Made by a program: the position numbers and the translations under genes. The notes beneath the pieces were generated by a model. That model was not told the origin of the DNA. It ran no database searches and saw only the letters and a list, made by a program, of their open reading frames with translations. From a virus: a DNA stretch of 49,585 bases. The stretch is from the IMG/VR virus record IMGVR_UViG_3300023110_000048, positions 1 to 49,585 of that record; one strand, written 5' to 3'. Of the stretch, positions 1 to 8,314 are shown in pieces. How positions within the stretch are numbered: position 1 is the first letter of the stretch; every line of letters begins with the position of its first letter.

Positions 1-1
1 A

Positions 2-871
2 AAAGACCATGCCAAAAAACATACCATATGCACTTGGCAGAGTCTTAACATCCTTGGAAAGAAAAGCAAAGACGCAGAAGTAGAAATAACTCTCGCAGAG
101 TTTTTACAAGGTGTACAAACTATTATTGTAGACGAAGTGCACCAAGCAAAAGCTGATGTTCTAAAGGCACTACTAACACAAAGCCTAAAGAACGCTGCCA
201 TACGATGGGGACTAACTGGTACTATACCAAAAGAAAAATTTGAATTTGAAGCACTCCACGCTGCCATAGGTCCTGTAATTGGATCTATTAGTGCTAAGGA
301 GCTACAGGACAAAGGAGTGCTATCACAGTGTCACGTGAACATTCAACAACTAATAGACATTGTTGAGCATCGTGACTATCAAAGCGAACTCAAATACCTT
401 GTTACTAACGACAAGAGAGTTGAGTATCTGGCTAGCCAGATCATCAATATTAGACAATCAGGTAACACACTCATTCTAGTGGATCGTGTATCCGCAGGTA
501 AAAAGCTACAAGAGCTTGTGCCAGACTCAGTGTTTATCAGTGGCGAAGTAAAAGTAAAAGATCGAAAAGAGACATATGACGAAGTCCAGGATGCGAGCGA
601 CATGGTTATTATTGCTACATATGGTGTAGCAGCAGTAGGCATCAACATCCCAAGAATATTCAATCTGGTTCTTATAGAGCCAGGCAAATCATTTGTTCGT
701 GTGATTCAGTCTATTGGTAGAGGAATCCGCAAAGCAAAGGACAAGGACTTTGTACAAATATGGGACTTCACATCTACTTGTAAATTTGCCAAGCGTCATT
801 TAACTGAACGTAAAAAGTTTTATAAACAAGCCCAATACCCATTTACACTACAAAAGGTTGACTGGACATGA
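2..871 (+). CDS. uvsW: UvsW-type SF2 DNA/RNA helicase, 5' partial
   Basis: ATP-dependent helicase which in T4 acts in recombination-dependent replication and R-loop unwinding. The frame is open from base 2, so the N-terminus with Walker A lies outside the window. Seen in order: the Walker B/DExH box (IIVDEVH, bases 125-142), motif III GLTGT, motif V (ATYGVAAVGIN) and motif VI (QSIGRGIRKA). This motif set and spacing fit T4 UvsW. An internal GTG at 137 is not a plausible start because it cuts the DEVH box. The stop overlaps the next start by 4 bases. Confidence 0.9.
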   Translation, partial: KDHAKKHTICTWQSLNILGKKSKDAEVEITLAEFLQGVQTIIVDEVHQAKADVLKALLTQSLKNAAIRWGLTGTIPKEKFEFEALHAAIGPVIGSISAKELQDKGVLSQCHVNIQQLIDIVEHRDYQSELKYLVTNDKRVEYLASQIINIRQSGNTLILVDRVSAGKKLQELVPDSVFISGEVKVKDRKETYDEVQDASDMVIIATYGVAAVGINIPRIFNLVLIEPGKSFVRVIQSIGRGIRKAKDKDFVQIWDFTSTCKFAKRHLTERKKFYKQAQYPFTLQKVDWT

Positions 872-1374
872 AAATTCTAACACTTGAAAATAAATCATTT
901 GACTTGAACAACTTACCTGAGGAGATTGATGAGGACTTTAGGTTTTCTATTTTAGATAACTCAACTCCGTCAGATCCTGACTTTTATTTTGTGCCTCTTA
1001 TCTTTTTAGAATCATTTAGCAACTCCGCTATCGTTCTAGAGATCAATGGACACGAAGTAATGATGCCTATTGATTTCCATATTGCTGTAGGTGATAGCCG
1101 CACAGGCAAGGACTTAGAAGTCCTGCCACTTACAAGTTTGAATGATAGAGGCTTTGAGGCATTCTTATTCAATCCTCTAAAGAGCTACAAAGCAGACTAT
1201 GGCGAAATCAAAGTAACTAACTTTTACAATGACATCAAATGGTACTTCCCTAAGATAAAGTCAGGGCAGTTACTATCGGTGCCACTAACAGACGATGAGA
1301 ATCCATTGTGTGCTTTCTTCATCAAGGATGTAAATCGTCAAACAGAAATTATTGACTTCTGCAATCTTATATAG
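868..1374 (+). CDS. Conserved T4-like phage protein, unknown function (168 aa)
   Basis: Not recognised. Acidic soluble protein without signal peptide or membrane segment. It starts at an ATG overlapping the uvsW stop (ATGA) and sits directly before the clamp-loader-like gene, so it is probably cotranscribed with replication genes. Cyanophage-type genomes often carry a gene of unknown function in this place. No catalytic motif is evident. Confidence 0.75.
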   Translation: MKILTLENKSFDLNNLPEEIDEDFRFSILDNSTPSDPDFYFVPLIFLESFSNSAIVLEINGHEVMMPIDFHIAVGDSRTGKDLEVLPLTSLNDRGFEAFLFNPLKSYKADYGEIKVTNFYNDIKWYFPKIKSGQLLSVPLTDDENPLCAFFIKDVNRQTEIIDFCNLI

Positions 1375-1378
1375 TATT

Positions 1379-1831
1379 ATGGCAAAGCTACCAGTTAAAG
1401 ATGTTCTTGCTGCTGTAGATATAGGAGCAAAGAATGTATGGGACGAGCTGAGTGATGAGGAGAAAAAGTCTGTATCATTTTGGCTATTAAATAGATATGC
1501 TTCTAGTGTAAAAGGTTCAGACGCTGAGATAGCAGTATTGAAGACTAACGAGTTCTTCAATAAACATTATATGATTATGTCAAAGCATCCTAAACTACAA
1601 TGGCAACTACTCTGTCTGTCAGCAGACTACGGAAAGATTAAATACCATGAGTGGATTGGATTGAAGTCTGGCAAGGATAAACTAGATGCACAAAACAGCA
1701 AGTTTCTATCTGTTCTTGAAAAGGCATACCCAAATCAAAAAATGGACGAGCTACTCATATTAGCAAAAATGGCAACTAAAGAAGATATACAGGAACTAGC
1801 AGACAATCATGGCATCGACATCAAACTCTAG
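1379..1831 (+). CDS. Putative sliding-clamp loader small subunit (gp62-like)
   Basis: 150 aa. The pattern (a helix, then FWLLNRYASS, then a LKTNEFFNKHY segment and a KLQWQLLCLS...KIKYHEWI block) resembles the small clamp-loader subunit of marine T4-like phages, which has FLINRGLSYF, a NEM-N segment, KLQYDFYINSIR and a final K-R-F-S-KW. In T4 this subunit forms the gp44/62 complex that loads the gp45 clamp. I chose ATG 1379 because the upstream in-frame TTG overlaps the previous gene. The assignment rests on pattern and position, and gp44 is not in the window. Confidence 0.5.
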   Translation: MAKLPVKDVLAAVDIGAKNVWDELSDEEKKSVSFWLLNRYASSVKGSDAEIAVLKTNEFFNKHYMIMSKHPKLQWQLLCLSADYGKIKYHEWIGLKSGKDKLDAQNSKFLSVLEKAYPNQKMDELLILAKMATKEDIQELADNHGIDIKL

Positions 1832-2504
1832 ATTCAAATGCGAATACTGTAAGAAAAGTTTTTCTAAAGAGAGTACAATACTCGTTCACGTTTGCGAAAA
1901 GAAACGACGAGCGCAGCAACGTGACGAGAAAAGAGTACAAACAGGATTTTACGCATTCAATTTATTCTATAGGAAAGGCACAGGCTTCAAACGTGACAAG
2001 ACGTATGAGGAGTTCTGTAACTCTCCTTACTACAATGCCTTTGTAAAGTTTGGTTCATTCGTTACTAACGTCCGCCCTCTGTATCCAGAGAAATATATTG
2101 AATACATCGTAATGAGCGGAGTAAAGATTGACAAATGGTGTGATGAGGCATTATACGAAAAATATGCTGTGGATCTTATAAAGAAGGAAGATGTACATAC
2201 AGCATTAGAGCGTAGCATACAAACAATGACAGAGTGGGCAACTGAGAATCCACCAGCACAATGGAATCATTATTTTAGATTAGTAAATCTAAACAGAGCA
2301 GTATATCATATCAAAGATGGAAAGCTATCACCATGGCTACTACTAAACTCTGTACAGGCACAGGATATGATGGGACGATTCAACGAGGAGCAACTTGGAC
2401 TGATCTATCATATATTAGATCCAGATCATTGGGGTAAAAAGTTTTCACAATCATCTAGGGATGTTATTTTAGCAAAAGAGGTGATAAAGGAAAGCAAATT
2501 ATGA
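1809..2504 (+). CDS. C2H2-type zinc-finger phage protein, unknown function
   Basis: 231 aa. Residues ~9-29 form a classical finger: C-x2-C (CEYC), a 12-residue spacer containing KSFSKEST, then H-x-C in place of H-x3-H, followed by a basic stretch (KKRRAQQRDEKR). The rest is alpha-helical and rich in Trp/Tyr. It starts inside the previous gene (23-base overlap) and overlaps the next start, so it belongs to the same operon. A nucleic-acid-binding role in replication or late transcription is an inference from the finger and the neighbours. Confidence 0.7.
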   Translation: MASTSNSRFKCEYCKKSFSKESTILVHVCEKKRRAQQRDEKRVQTGFYAFNLFYRKGTGFKRDKTYEEFCNSPYYNAFVKFGSFVTNVRPLYPEKYIEYIVMSGVKIDKWCDEALYEKYAVDLIKKEDVHTALERSIQTMTEWATENPPAQWNHYFRLVNLNRAVYHIKDGKLSPWLLLNSVQAQDMMGRFNEEQLGLIYHILDPDHWGKKFSQSSRDVILAKEVIKESKL

Positions 2505-3493
2505 GAAAAGGATATCGTACTACACATCTACATTTTCCAGCAGGAGGTGGTGGTAGGATGCTCCTATCTTTAATATCAAGTATGTATTATAAACATCCTT
2601 TATATAAGATAGGTATGGCTGGCGAGGCACATGATATGCATCACAGTACCAATCTTGACTTTCGTAAAACTGATAATACGATACCAAAAAAGCCAGAAGA
2701 TGATTTCTATTGGTGGCATCATATAGATTGGGCTGTCGATCACGAACTTATTAAGAACTGTAATTACGTTAGGATGGTAGTGACTGACAAAGACACTGAG
2801 CAGATAGCTTACCTAAGAATAATAAAAAATTTTATAGGAGATTCTTTAACTTACTATCATGAACAACAAGAACCAATTAGTTTAACACTTCGAGAGAAAA
2901 CAGTTTTCTTATCTTCAGACCCAACAGATATATTACATTGGTATGACGTAGATGAGATTTACAAATCGTTTATCAAGATTGGTAGAAAAGTCAGCAAACA
3001 TCTATCGGGGCATTCGCCAAAGATAAGAACTATGAGTAGGCAAGATGTATGGGATTTATCTCACAGTTACAAAGAACCTTTGCCGCTAAATATCTGGCGA
3101 CTTGAAAAATACTGGCATCAGTATCGAGCTTGGAGAATTATATTAGCACATAGTAAAAATATTCCTTTAGGAATAAAAGAGATGATAAAGGATCACTTAG
3201 TTCATACAAATGAAGATTTAAAATCAACTAAAGATGGAATGCTAAAATATTTTTCTGAAACTACTTTTGATCCTGTATTGCATTCTACTAACAATACATT
3301 GCCTATACATTTTAGAAACATAATGACTAAACCACATTATACTATTAAAACTTTGGAGAATTTTTATAACAAAAAATTACCTCCTGCATCTAAAAATTTT
3401 TACCTTCATTATCTTAAATATAATGAAGAGTTTGCAAAATTATTTTTCCCATCATTAAATTGGGGGACAGGTTACATAGATGACGCCGTATAA
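2501..3493 (+). CDS. Sulfotransferase-like protein, copy 1 of tandem pair
   Basis: 330 aa, paralogous to the next gene. It opens with a Gly-rich loop (FPAGGGGRMLLSLISSM, residues ~11-27) placed like the PAPS-binding 5' loop of sulfotransferases. It ends with a segment (IHFRNIMTKPHYTIKTLENFY) resembling the usual C-terminal 'R-x2-x2-P-x2-T-I-x2-L-E-x-F' pattern of that family. No signal peptide. The ATG overlaps the previous stop (ATGA). The fold assignment is an inference; the canonical PKSGTTW motif is absent. Confidence 0.55.
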   Translation: MRKGYRTTHLHFPAGGGGRMLLSLISSMYYKHPLYKIGMAGEAHDMHHSTNLDFRKTDNTIPKKPEDDFYWWHHIDWAVDHELIKNCNYVRMVVTDKDTEQIAYLRIIKNFIGDSLTYYHEQQEPISLTLREKTVFLSSDPTDILHWYDVDEIYKSFIKIGRKVSKHLSGHSPKIRTMSRQDVWDLSHSYKEPLPLNIWRLEKYWHQYRAWRIILAHSKNIPLGIKEMIKDHLVHTNEDLKSTKDGMLKYFSETTFDPVLHSTNNTLPIHFRNIMTKPHYTIKTLENFYNKKLPPASKNFYLHYLKYNEEFAKLFFPSLNWGTGYIDDAV

Positions 3494-4487
3494 AACTACA
3501 CATTTAGATTTTCCCGGAGGGGGTGGTGGTAGAATGCTCTTATTTTTAATATCAAGCATGTACCAAGAAAGTCCAGAATATACCATTGGTTATCTAGGCG
3601 ATGCTCATCAAATGGATCATTATAATATACATTATTGTTTTGATCCAGAAGATCCTTTCCAGCCAATAAATCAAGTTGAGTGGAGATCTCAAATTGATAA
3701 ATCGCCTGACTATAAATTTTATTATTGGCATAATATTGGACAACAGTCCAAACTTTATTTCCAAAATCAAACTGAAGGGAAATATCTTCAAAACTGTAAC
3801 TACATTAAGATGCTCGTTACTGAGGATGATTTTGCTCAAATAAATTTCTTACGAATTATAAAAAATGAATTGGGTGATGGAATGGATTATGTTCGAAAAA
3901 GATCTAAGGCGTCACTCAAAATACCATATGAGATTATTCAACTAGGCGATAAACCTAATGAGATTATGAGATATTATGATATCAAAAAAATGTATAAAAC
4001 ATTTATTAAGATAGGTAAAAGAGTATGTAACTACCTTGAAAGAAGATATCCTATTTTAAAATATATAGATAGGCAAGATATTTTAGATCAATATTCTTCA
4101 ACCTTACCAAAAAATGATGTATATAGATTTAAGAGACGATACACAACATATCGTGCTTGGCGTATGATATTATCAGAAGAAACTCTTGAGTTAGGATTGC
4201 TGAAACTTTTAAAAGAAAGAATAGATCTTTTTTCTATAGAATATTATACTACAAAAGATGATCCTGGAAAACTATTTACTGATACTACTAATATATTATT
4301 TGTAGACTATCGATCTATAATAACTAACCCAGAAGAGACAATTCAAAAACTAGAAGAGTTTTATGGTAGATCAATGCCAAGCCCATCTATAAACTTTTAT
4401 AAAACTTATCTTAGATATAATGAAGATTTAGCAAGTGTGTTTATTCCTTCACTAAACTGGAAAACAGGAGACTTTAAATGGACATAG
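3480..4487 (+). CDS. Sulfotransferase-like protein, copy 2 of tandem pair
   Basis: 335 aa. Shares with its neighbour the opening TTHLDFPGGGGGRMLL, the YRAWRMIL and RQDI blocks, and an ending of the type YNEDLASVFIPSLNW. Overlaps copy 1 by 14 bases and def by 10 bases. The two copies have diverged in the middle, so this is an old duplication. The C-terminal VDYRSIITNPEETIQKLEEF is the clearest sulfotransferase-like element. Substrate unknown. Confidence 0.55.
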   Translation: MTPYKTTHLDFPGGGGGRMLLFLISSMYQESPEYTIGYLGDAHQMDHYNIHYCFDPEDPFQPINQVEWRSQIDKSPDYKFYYWHNIGQQSKLYFQNQTEGKYLQNCNYIKMLVTEDDFAQINFLRIIKNELGDGMDYVRKRSKASLKIPYEIIQLGDKPNEIMRYYDIKKMYKTFIKIGKRVCNYLERRYPILKYIDRQDILDQYSSTLPKNDVYRFKRRYTTYRAWRMILSEETLELGLLKLLKERIDLFSIEYYTTKDDPGKLFTDTTNILFVDYRSIITNPEETIQKLEEFYGRSMPSPSINFYKTYLRYNEDLASVFIPSLNWKTGDFKWT

Positions 4488-4969
4488 TATATTACCCAAA
4501 TGAGATCCTCACTACAAAAGTTGCTGAGGTAGATATCACTAATCCTGGATTTGATCCTAAAGAGATCAAAGCTATAATGATTGATACAATGCTGAGTAAC
4601 AACGGGATTGGACTTAGCGCCAACCAAGTTGATTTGAATCATCAACTATTTGTTATGGGAGCAGATCCAAAGAACGCAGAGCTTTGTATCAACCCTACAG
4701 TATTACAACACACTGAGGATACTGTATTAGAAGACGAAGGATGCTTGAGCTTCCCTGGCATATTTGTTCAAGTCAAACGCCCTAGAGAAATCCTAGTAGA
4801 ATATACAGATGAGAATATGGAGCAACGACGACAACACCTAACAGGATATGCTGTCAAAGTATTCTTACACGAGTGGGATCACCTACAAGGAGTATGCTTC
4901 AAGGATCGTGTGTCACCACTAAAATGGAAAATGGCTTCCAAAAAAGCGAGTAAGAGAAATGGAAAGTAA
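4478..4969 (+). CDS. def: Peptide deformylase
   Basis: Removes the N-formyl group from nascent peptides using a metal centre. All three family motifs are intact: motif I GIGLSANQV, motif II EGCLS (Cys metal ligand) and motif III HEWDHLQG (H-E-x2-H with catalytic Glu). 163 aa, the short C-terminally trimmed form usual for phage deformylases. In cyanophages the enzyme is thought to help mature host photosystem or other short-lived proteins during infection. The stop is overlapped by a homing endonuclease start. Confidence 0.96.
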   Translation: MDIVYYPNEILTTKVAEVDITNPGFDPKEIKAIMIDTMLSNNGIGLSANQVDLNHQLFVMGADPKNAELCINPTVLQHTEDTVLEDEGCLSFPGIFVQVKRPREILVEYTDENMEQRRQHLTGYAVKVFLHEWDHLQGVCFKDRVSPLKWKMASKKASKRNGK

Positions 4970-5456
4970 ATATTCTAAATGGTATTTTGAGTTGATGACA
5001 TCACGTCCAGTTCGAGAAGATACTTATTTAGAAAAGCATCATATAATTCCCAAATGTGTAGGAGGTTCTGATGATGAAGAAAATCTTATTCTTTTAACAC
5101 CTAGAGAACATTTTATTGCACACTTATTGCTAACTAAAATGTATGAAGGAGAAGCAAGGCACAAACTGCTATACGCATTCAATATGATGTTTGTTAGAAG
5201 TAGCAAGAATAGATTGCGTGGCAACTTCAATTCAAAGTTATATGAATCTATTCGTAAAGAAGCACATCAACATTTTGGAAAGCACGGGAGAAAAGGTAGG
5301 CCCGCTTGGAATAGAGGAATGACTCGATCTCAAGCGGTAAAGGATGCTGTGAGTAAAGCCAATAAAGGCAGGACTGCTTGGAATAAAGGAGTGCCTCGAA
5401 CTGAAGAGGACAAGGCTAAGATGCGAGCCGGTTGGGCTAAAAAATTGGGGAAGTAA
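4959..5456 (+). CDS. HNH homing endonuclease with NUMOD3 repeats
   Basis: 165 aa. The N-terminal HNH nuclease has HHIIPKCVGG, then a NLILLTPREHFIAH segment (residues ~27-55). The C-terminal half carries NUMOD3-type DNA-binding elements GRPAWNRG and GRTAWNKG, typical of phage-borne homing enzymes. It is free-standing, wedged with a 10-base overlap into the end of def and ending 1 base before the next start. This suggests a past insertion between two core genes without disrupting them. Confidence 0.88.
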   Translation: MESKYSKWYFELMTSRPVREDTYLEKHHIIPKCVGGSDDEENLILLTPREHFIAHLLLTKMYEGEARHKLLYAFNMMFVRSSKNRLRGNFNSKLYESIRKEAHQHFGKHGRKGRPAWNRGMTRSQAVKDAVSKANKGRTAWNKGVPRTEEDKAKMRAGWAKKLGK

Positions 5457-5457
5457 C

Positions 5458-6045
5458 GTGGATGTGGATATAGATTTTGCTGATAGAAATTTATTATTAG
5501 ATATAATTCCTCACCGTGCAGCAACACTAGAGAACGGAGCTAAACACAATACAGGAATATATGGAACTGCTATCCCGTGGAATCCGTTAACTGGACAAGC
5601 TACGATAAACTATAAGCAGGCAGAAGAGAGAGGCTATTTCAAAATAGACTTTCTGAATGTCAATATATACAAAGGTGTTAGAGATGAAGGACATCTAGAT
5701 GAGTTGATGAATACAGAGCCAGAGTGGGAGTTGCTACAGCACGACGAATTTGTAAATCAAGTATTTCACTTGAGCGGGCACGGACCGTTATGTCGTAAGC
5801 TACAACCTACTAGCGTCGAAGAACTCGCAATGGTCCTAGCTATCATACGTCCATCCAAAAGGTATCTAGCGGATCAAGGCTGGGACGCTATACGCCGAGA
5901 AGTATGGAAGCCTCCATACAATGGAGACTATTACTTCAAGAAAGCTCATGCCTTTTCTTACGCAATTGCTACAGTCGTTCATATGAATTTACTCTGTGAG
6001 CAAATTATTTCGGACGACGAACTAACTGCACATTCTTCCTCTTGA
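5458..6045 (+). CDS. DnaE/PolIII-alpha-like mini-protein
   Basis: 195 aa starting at GTG with SD GGGGAAG. It preserves scattered blocks of bacterial DNA polymerase III alpha: DVDIDFADR (cf. the DIDIDF palm motif), GYFKIDFLNV (cf. G-x2-K-D-F-L-G), FHLSGHGPLCRKLQPTSVEELAMVLAIIRPS (cf. the FQLES...RPG block; only part of it is conserved), and a YYFKKAHAFSYA block (cf. F-NKSH-x2-AYA). At under a fifth of the normal length it cannot be a complete polymerase. Similar short proteins exist in marine T4-like phages, with no settled function. Confidence 0.7.
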   Translation: MDVDIDFADRNLLLDIIPHRAATLENGAKHNTGIYGTAIPWNPLTGQATINYKQAEERGYFKIDFLNVNIYKGVRDEGHLDELMNTEPEWELLQHDEFVNQVFHLSGHGPLCRKLQPTSVEELAMVLAIIRPSKRYLADQGWDAIRREVWKPPYNGDYYFKKAHAFSYAIATVVHMNLLCEQIISDDELTAHSSS

Positions 6046-6373
6046 CTCTCTTTAGTGTTAGGTTGTGCAGATTAACTGTTGGGCCTAGCACTATATTGAC
6101 ATCTTTGCTGTTCATATTTCTCAAACAGTATCTAATAGGCTCAACATCTTTGCTTAGGAATATTGTAATAGGTATTAACCTATTTGATTCCATCCACCAT
6201 GTTTGTCCTATCTCTAGTAGATATTGTTTGTCCTCAGTAGTCTTAAGCATAGAGTAATCTAATATTGTTGTAATATTATTATCTTGATTTACAACAATAC
6301 CAACGTATTCTTTTCCGCCGTATGTGATTACACTGATAAATGGGTAGTTTTCTTCTATTTGGTTTCGTAACAT
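6005..6373 (-). CDS. Conserved T4-like phage protein, unknown (122 aa)
   Basis: Convergent with the DnaE-like gene, overlapping its 3' end by 41 bases. Beta-rich, with a WWMESNRLIPITIFL block and a basic C-terminus ending KRKNVQLVRRP. It has the look of a conserved marine T4-like protein with a 'W-x2-SNR-x-IPI-x-IFL' core, but I know no function for it. The + strand ORF opposite it is a shadow. Confidence 0.7.
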   Translation of the reverse strand: MLRNQIEENYPFISVITYGGKEYVGIVVNQDNNITTILDYSMLKTTEDKQYLLEIGQTWWMESNRLIPITIFLSKDVEPIRYCLRNMNSKDVNIVLGPTVNLHNLTLKRVKRKNVQLVRRPK

Positions 6374-6391
6374 TAATCTATTTTTATTCCA

Positions 6392-6399
6392 TATAAATA
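6392..6399 (+). promoter_or_regulatory. T4-type late promoter
   Basis: Exact TATAAATA box, the T4 late consensus recognised by gp55 with gp33 and the clamp. The next gene's ATG begins only 6 bases after it, so the expected start point falls at about the ATG and the transcript would be leaderless or nearly so. Confidence 0.55.
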
Positions 6400-6404
6400 A
6401 TATT

Positions 6405-7181
6405 ATGCAGTTAATACCACGTTATTTAGTAGATAATATTATTACGATAGTAGGTAGTGAGCAAGGCCTTTCTACGGAGATGATGCCAGTGTATACACGA
6501 CAGATCAAAGTCTATAAAGGAATAGACAATACAATACAATTTAGATTATTGAACGCCGATCACAAACCCATAAACATTGATTTATATAAAATAATGTTTG
6601 TAGCATTTGATGACAATGGTAGAAAAGTAATTGAAAGAGAGTGCCATCCATACGCACCAACAGATAGTACAGTTCATCGAGGCAAGTTTCAAACAACAAT
6701 TACAGAAAATGATTTATACAACTTGCCAAAGCAAATGATGAGATATAACATTTATCTAATAGATGAGGAGAACCGTCGTCACATAACTTATGTAGATAGT
6801 CACTTTGACAATAATGCTACAATAGTTGTTGATGACTATGCCTTTCCTCCAGCCAAGCCTGCCGGAGTGGCGACGGTATTTACTCCAGATAATAATTTCT
6901 GGTACAGTGAATATCTATCTGCTCAACCAGCCCTAAATGGATCTGAGGCGTTACACACTGTGGCAGTATATACCACAGGATACGCAGGCACTGTAACTGT
7001 GCAGGCTACACTTGAGAACACACTGTCCTCACCAACATGGGGAGACTTGTTTGACATAACACTGGACGGAACAGAAACAGAACCAGTAGCAAAGAACTTC
7101 AACGGAGTATTTTCATTCTTGCGTGTGAAGTTTGATAATGACCCAGTAGATAAGATAAAAAAGATTCTCATCCGAGATTGA
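6405..7181 (+). CDS. Putative baseplate/receptor-binding-associated structural protein
   Basis: 258 aa. Residues ~30-150 (RQIKVYKGIDNTIQFRLLNA then PINIDLYKIMFVAFD) resemble the BppU-type N-terminal beta-sandwich found in phage baseplate and tail-fibre proteins. The second half is a beta-rich domain like a carbohydrate-binding or Ig-like module. A late promoter (TATAAATA) sits immediately upstream, consistent with a virion protein. No collagen or coiled-coil stalk, so it is probably not a fibre shaft. Confidence 0.55.
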   Translation: MQLIPRYLVDNIITIVGSEQGLSTEMMPVYTRQIKVYKGIDNTIQFRLLNADHKPINIDLYKIMFVAFDDNGRKVIERECHPYAPTDSTVHRGKFQTTITENDLYNLPKQMMRYNIYLIDEENRRHITYVDSHFDNNATIVVDDYAFPPAKPAGVATVFTPDNNFWYSEYLSAQPALNGSEALHTVAVYTTGYAGTVTVQATLENTLSSPTWGDLFDITLDGTETEPVAKNFNGVFSFLRVKFDNDPVDKIKKILIRD

Positions 7182-7206
7182 CTTTTGTAAATAATCATGC
7201 TATAAT
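7178..7206 (+). promoter_or_regulatory. Sigma70-type promoter for the primase gene
   Basis: TTGACT at 7178-7183, a 17-base spacer, and a perfect TATAAT at 7201-7206. The primase ATG is at 7213, about the expected transcription start, so the message would have almost no 5' leader. This is the only clear promoter of this class on the + strand. Confidence 0.7.
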
Positions 7207-7212
7207 GAAAGT

Positions 7213-8190
7213 ATGAGCCTATTATCTGATACTGTATGGGCACACCTTCCATACAAGAGAAAACAAACGCCTAGTGGCTGGACCGCATTCAACTCTGTAT
7301 GTTGTCATCATCGAGGACACAAAGCAGATAACAGAGGGCGCTCTGGCATCATTATATCCAACGAAGTAATCAGCTACTCTTGCTTTAACTGTGGCTACAA
7401 GGCATCTTGGCAGCCTGGACGCAACCTCACGGCTAAAATGAAGCAGTTACTAGAGTGGTTATCAGTTCCTTCTGATTTGATTACACGGATCTCATTTGAC
7501 ATAATGCGTGTCAATCAAGACATAGAGCACATACAATATGTCTCACATCGTCCTCAGTTTGATCCTGTTAGACTTCCTGTTGGTTCTCAACTAATGACTG
7601 AGACACAAAACGAAGCAGTTGTTCCTGTATTAGAATATATGGCTAGTAGAAACTTGCTTATGTCTGATACAAACTTCTACTGGAGTCCTGAGCTAGGTAT
7701 GAAGAATAGATTTATTATTCCCTTCTACTATGGCGGAGAATGTGTTGGCTATACAGCTCGTACCTACAAGACTGAAGGGAGCATAGCAAAGTATCTAACA
7801 TACTCGCAGCCAGGATTCGTATATGGTATGGATGCTCAACCATATGATAGGCCTTACGCTATCGTGTGTGAGGGCCCGCTAGACGCTCTTCTCATCAATG
7901 GGTTAGCAGTATTAGGTAGTGACATAAACCCGCAGCAGGCGCTTCTTATAAACTCTCTGAATAAGAATATCATCGTAGTACCTGACAGAGATAAAGCAGG
8001 AGCAAAGATGATTGAGGCAGCATTGGAGAATGAATGGATGGTAAGTATGCCTCCTTGGCGTAATGAAATAAATGACATAAGCGATGCAGTAGCTAAATAC
8101 GGTAGAACACTAACTCTTTACAGTATAATGAAATACAAAGAGAGGACCAGTCTAAAAATAAAATTGAGAATGAAAAGATGGATAAAATAA
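7213..8190 (+). CDS. DNA primase (gp61-type)
   Basis: 325 aa. The N-terminal zinc-binding domain has Cys/His ligands CCHH near residue 30 and CFNC near residue 57. It is followed by a TOPRIM domain with the metal-binding acidic residues in EGPLDALL (~residue 220) and VPDRDKAG (~255). This architecture and the nearby DnaB-type helicase match T4 gp61, which makes RNA primers with gp41. It is separately promoted (TTGACT/TATAAT). Confidence 0.88.
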   Translation: MSLLSDTVWAHLPYKRKQTPSGWTAFNSVCCHHRGHKADNRGRSGIIISNEVISYSCFNCGYKASWQPGRNLTAKMKQLLEWLSVPSDLITRISFDIMRVNQDIEHIQYVSHRPQFDPVRLPVGSQLMTETQNEAVVPVLEYMASRNLLMSDTNFYWSPELGMKNRFIIPFYYGGECVGYTARTYKTEGSIAKYLTYSQPGFVYGMDAQPYDRPYAIVCEGPLDALLINGLAVLGSDINPQQALLINSLNKNIIVVPDRDKAGAKMIEAALENEWMVSMPPWRNEINDISDAVAKYGRTLTLYSIMKYKERTSLKIKLRMKRWIK

Positions 8191-8312
8191 AAGATGCTTT
8201 CCGTAAGCTCTGGGAAATTATTTCTTTTCCATTTGTATGGGTAAAAGAAGAAATTGAATTTAGAAAACGATTAAAGAAATTGAGAGAACAAGACCCTTTT
8301 ATTTATGAGTAA
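8178..8312 (+). CDS. Small amphipathic protein (44 aa)
   Basis: Starts inside the primase 3' end and stops 2 bases before the carbamoyltransferase ATG. Sequence character: KIKDAFRKLW, a hydrophobic FPFVWVKEEI segment, then a basic helix and the ending DPFIYE. Small proteins of this shape ending in DPFIY occur in T4-like cyanophages at similar places. Function unknown; possibly membrane-associated. Confidence 0.65.
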   Translation: MDKIKDAFRKLWEIISFPFVWVKEEIEFRKRLKKLREQDPFIYE

Positions 8313-8314
8313 GT

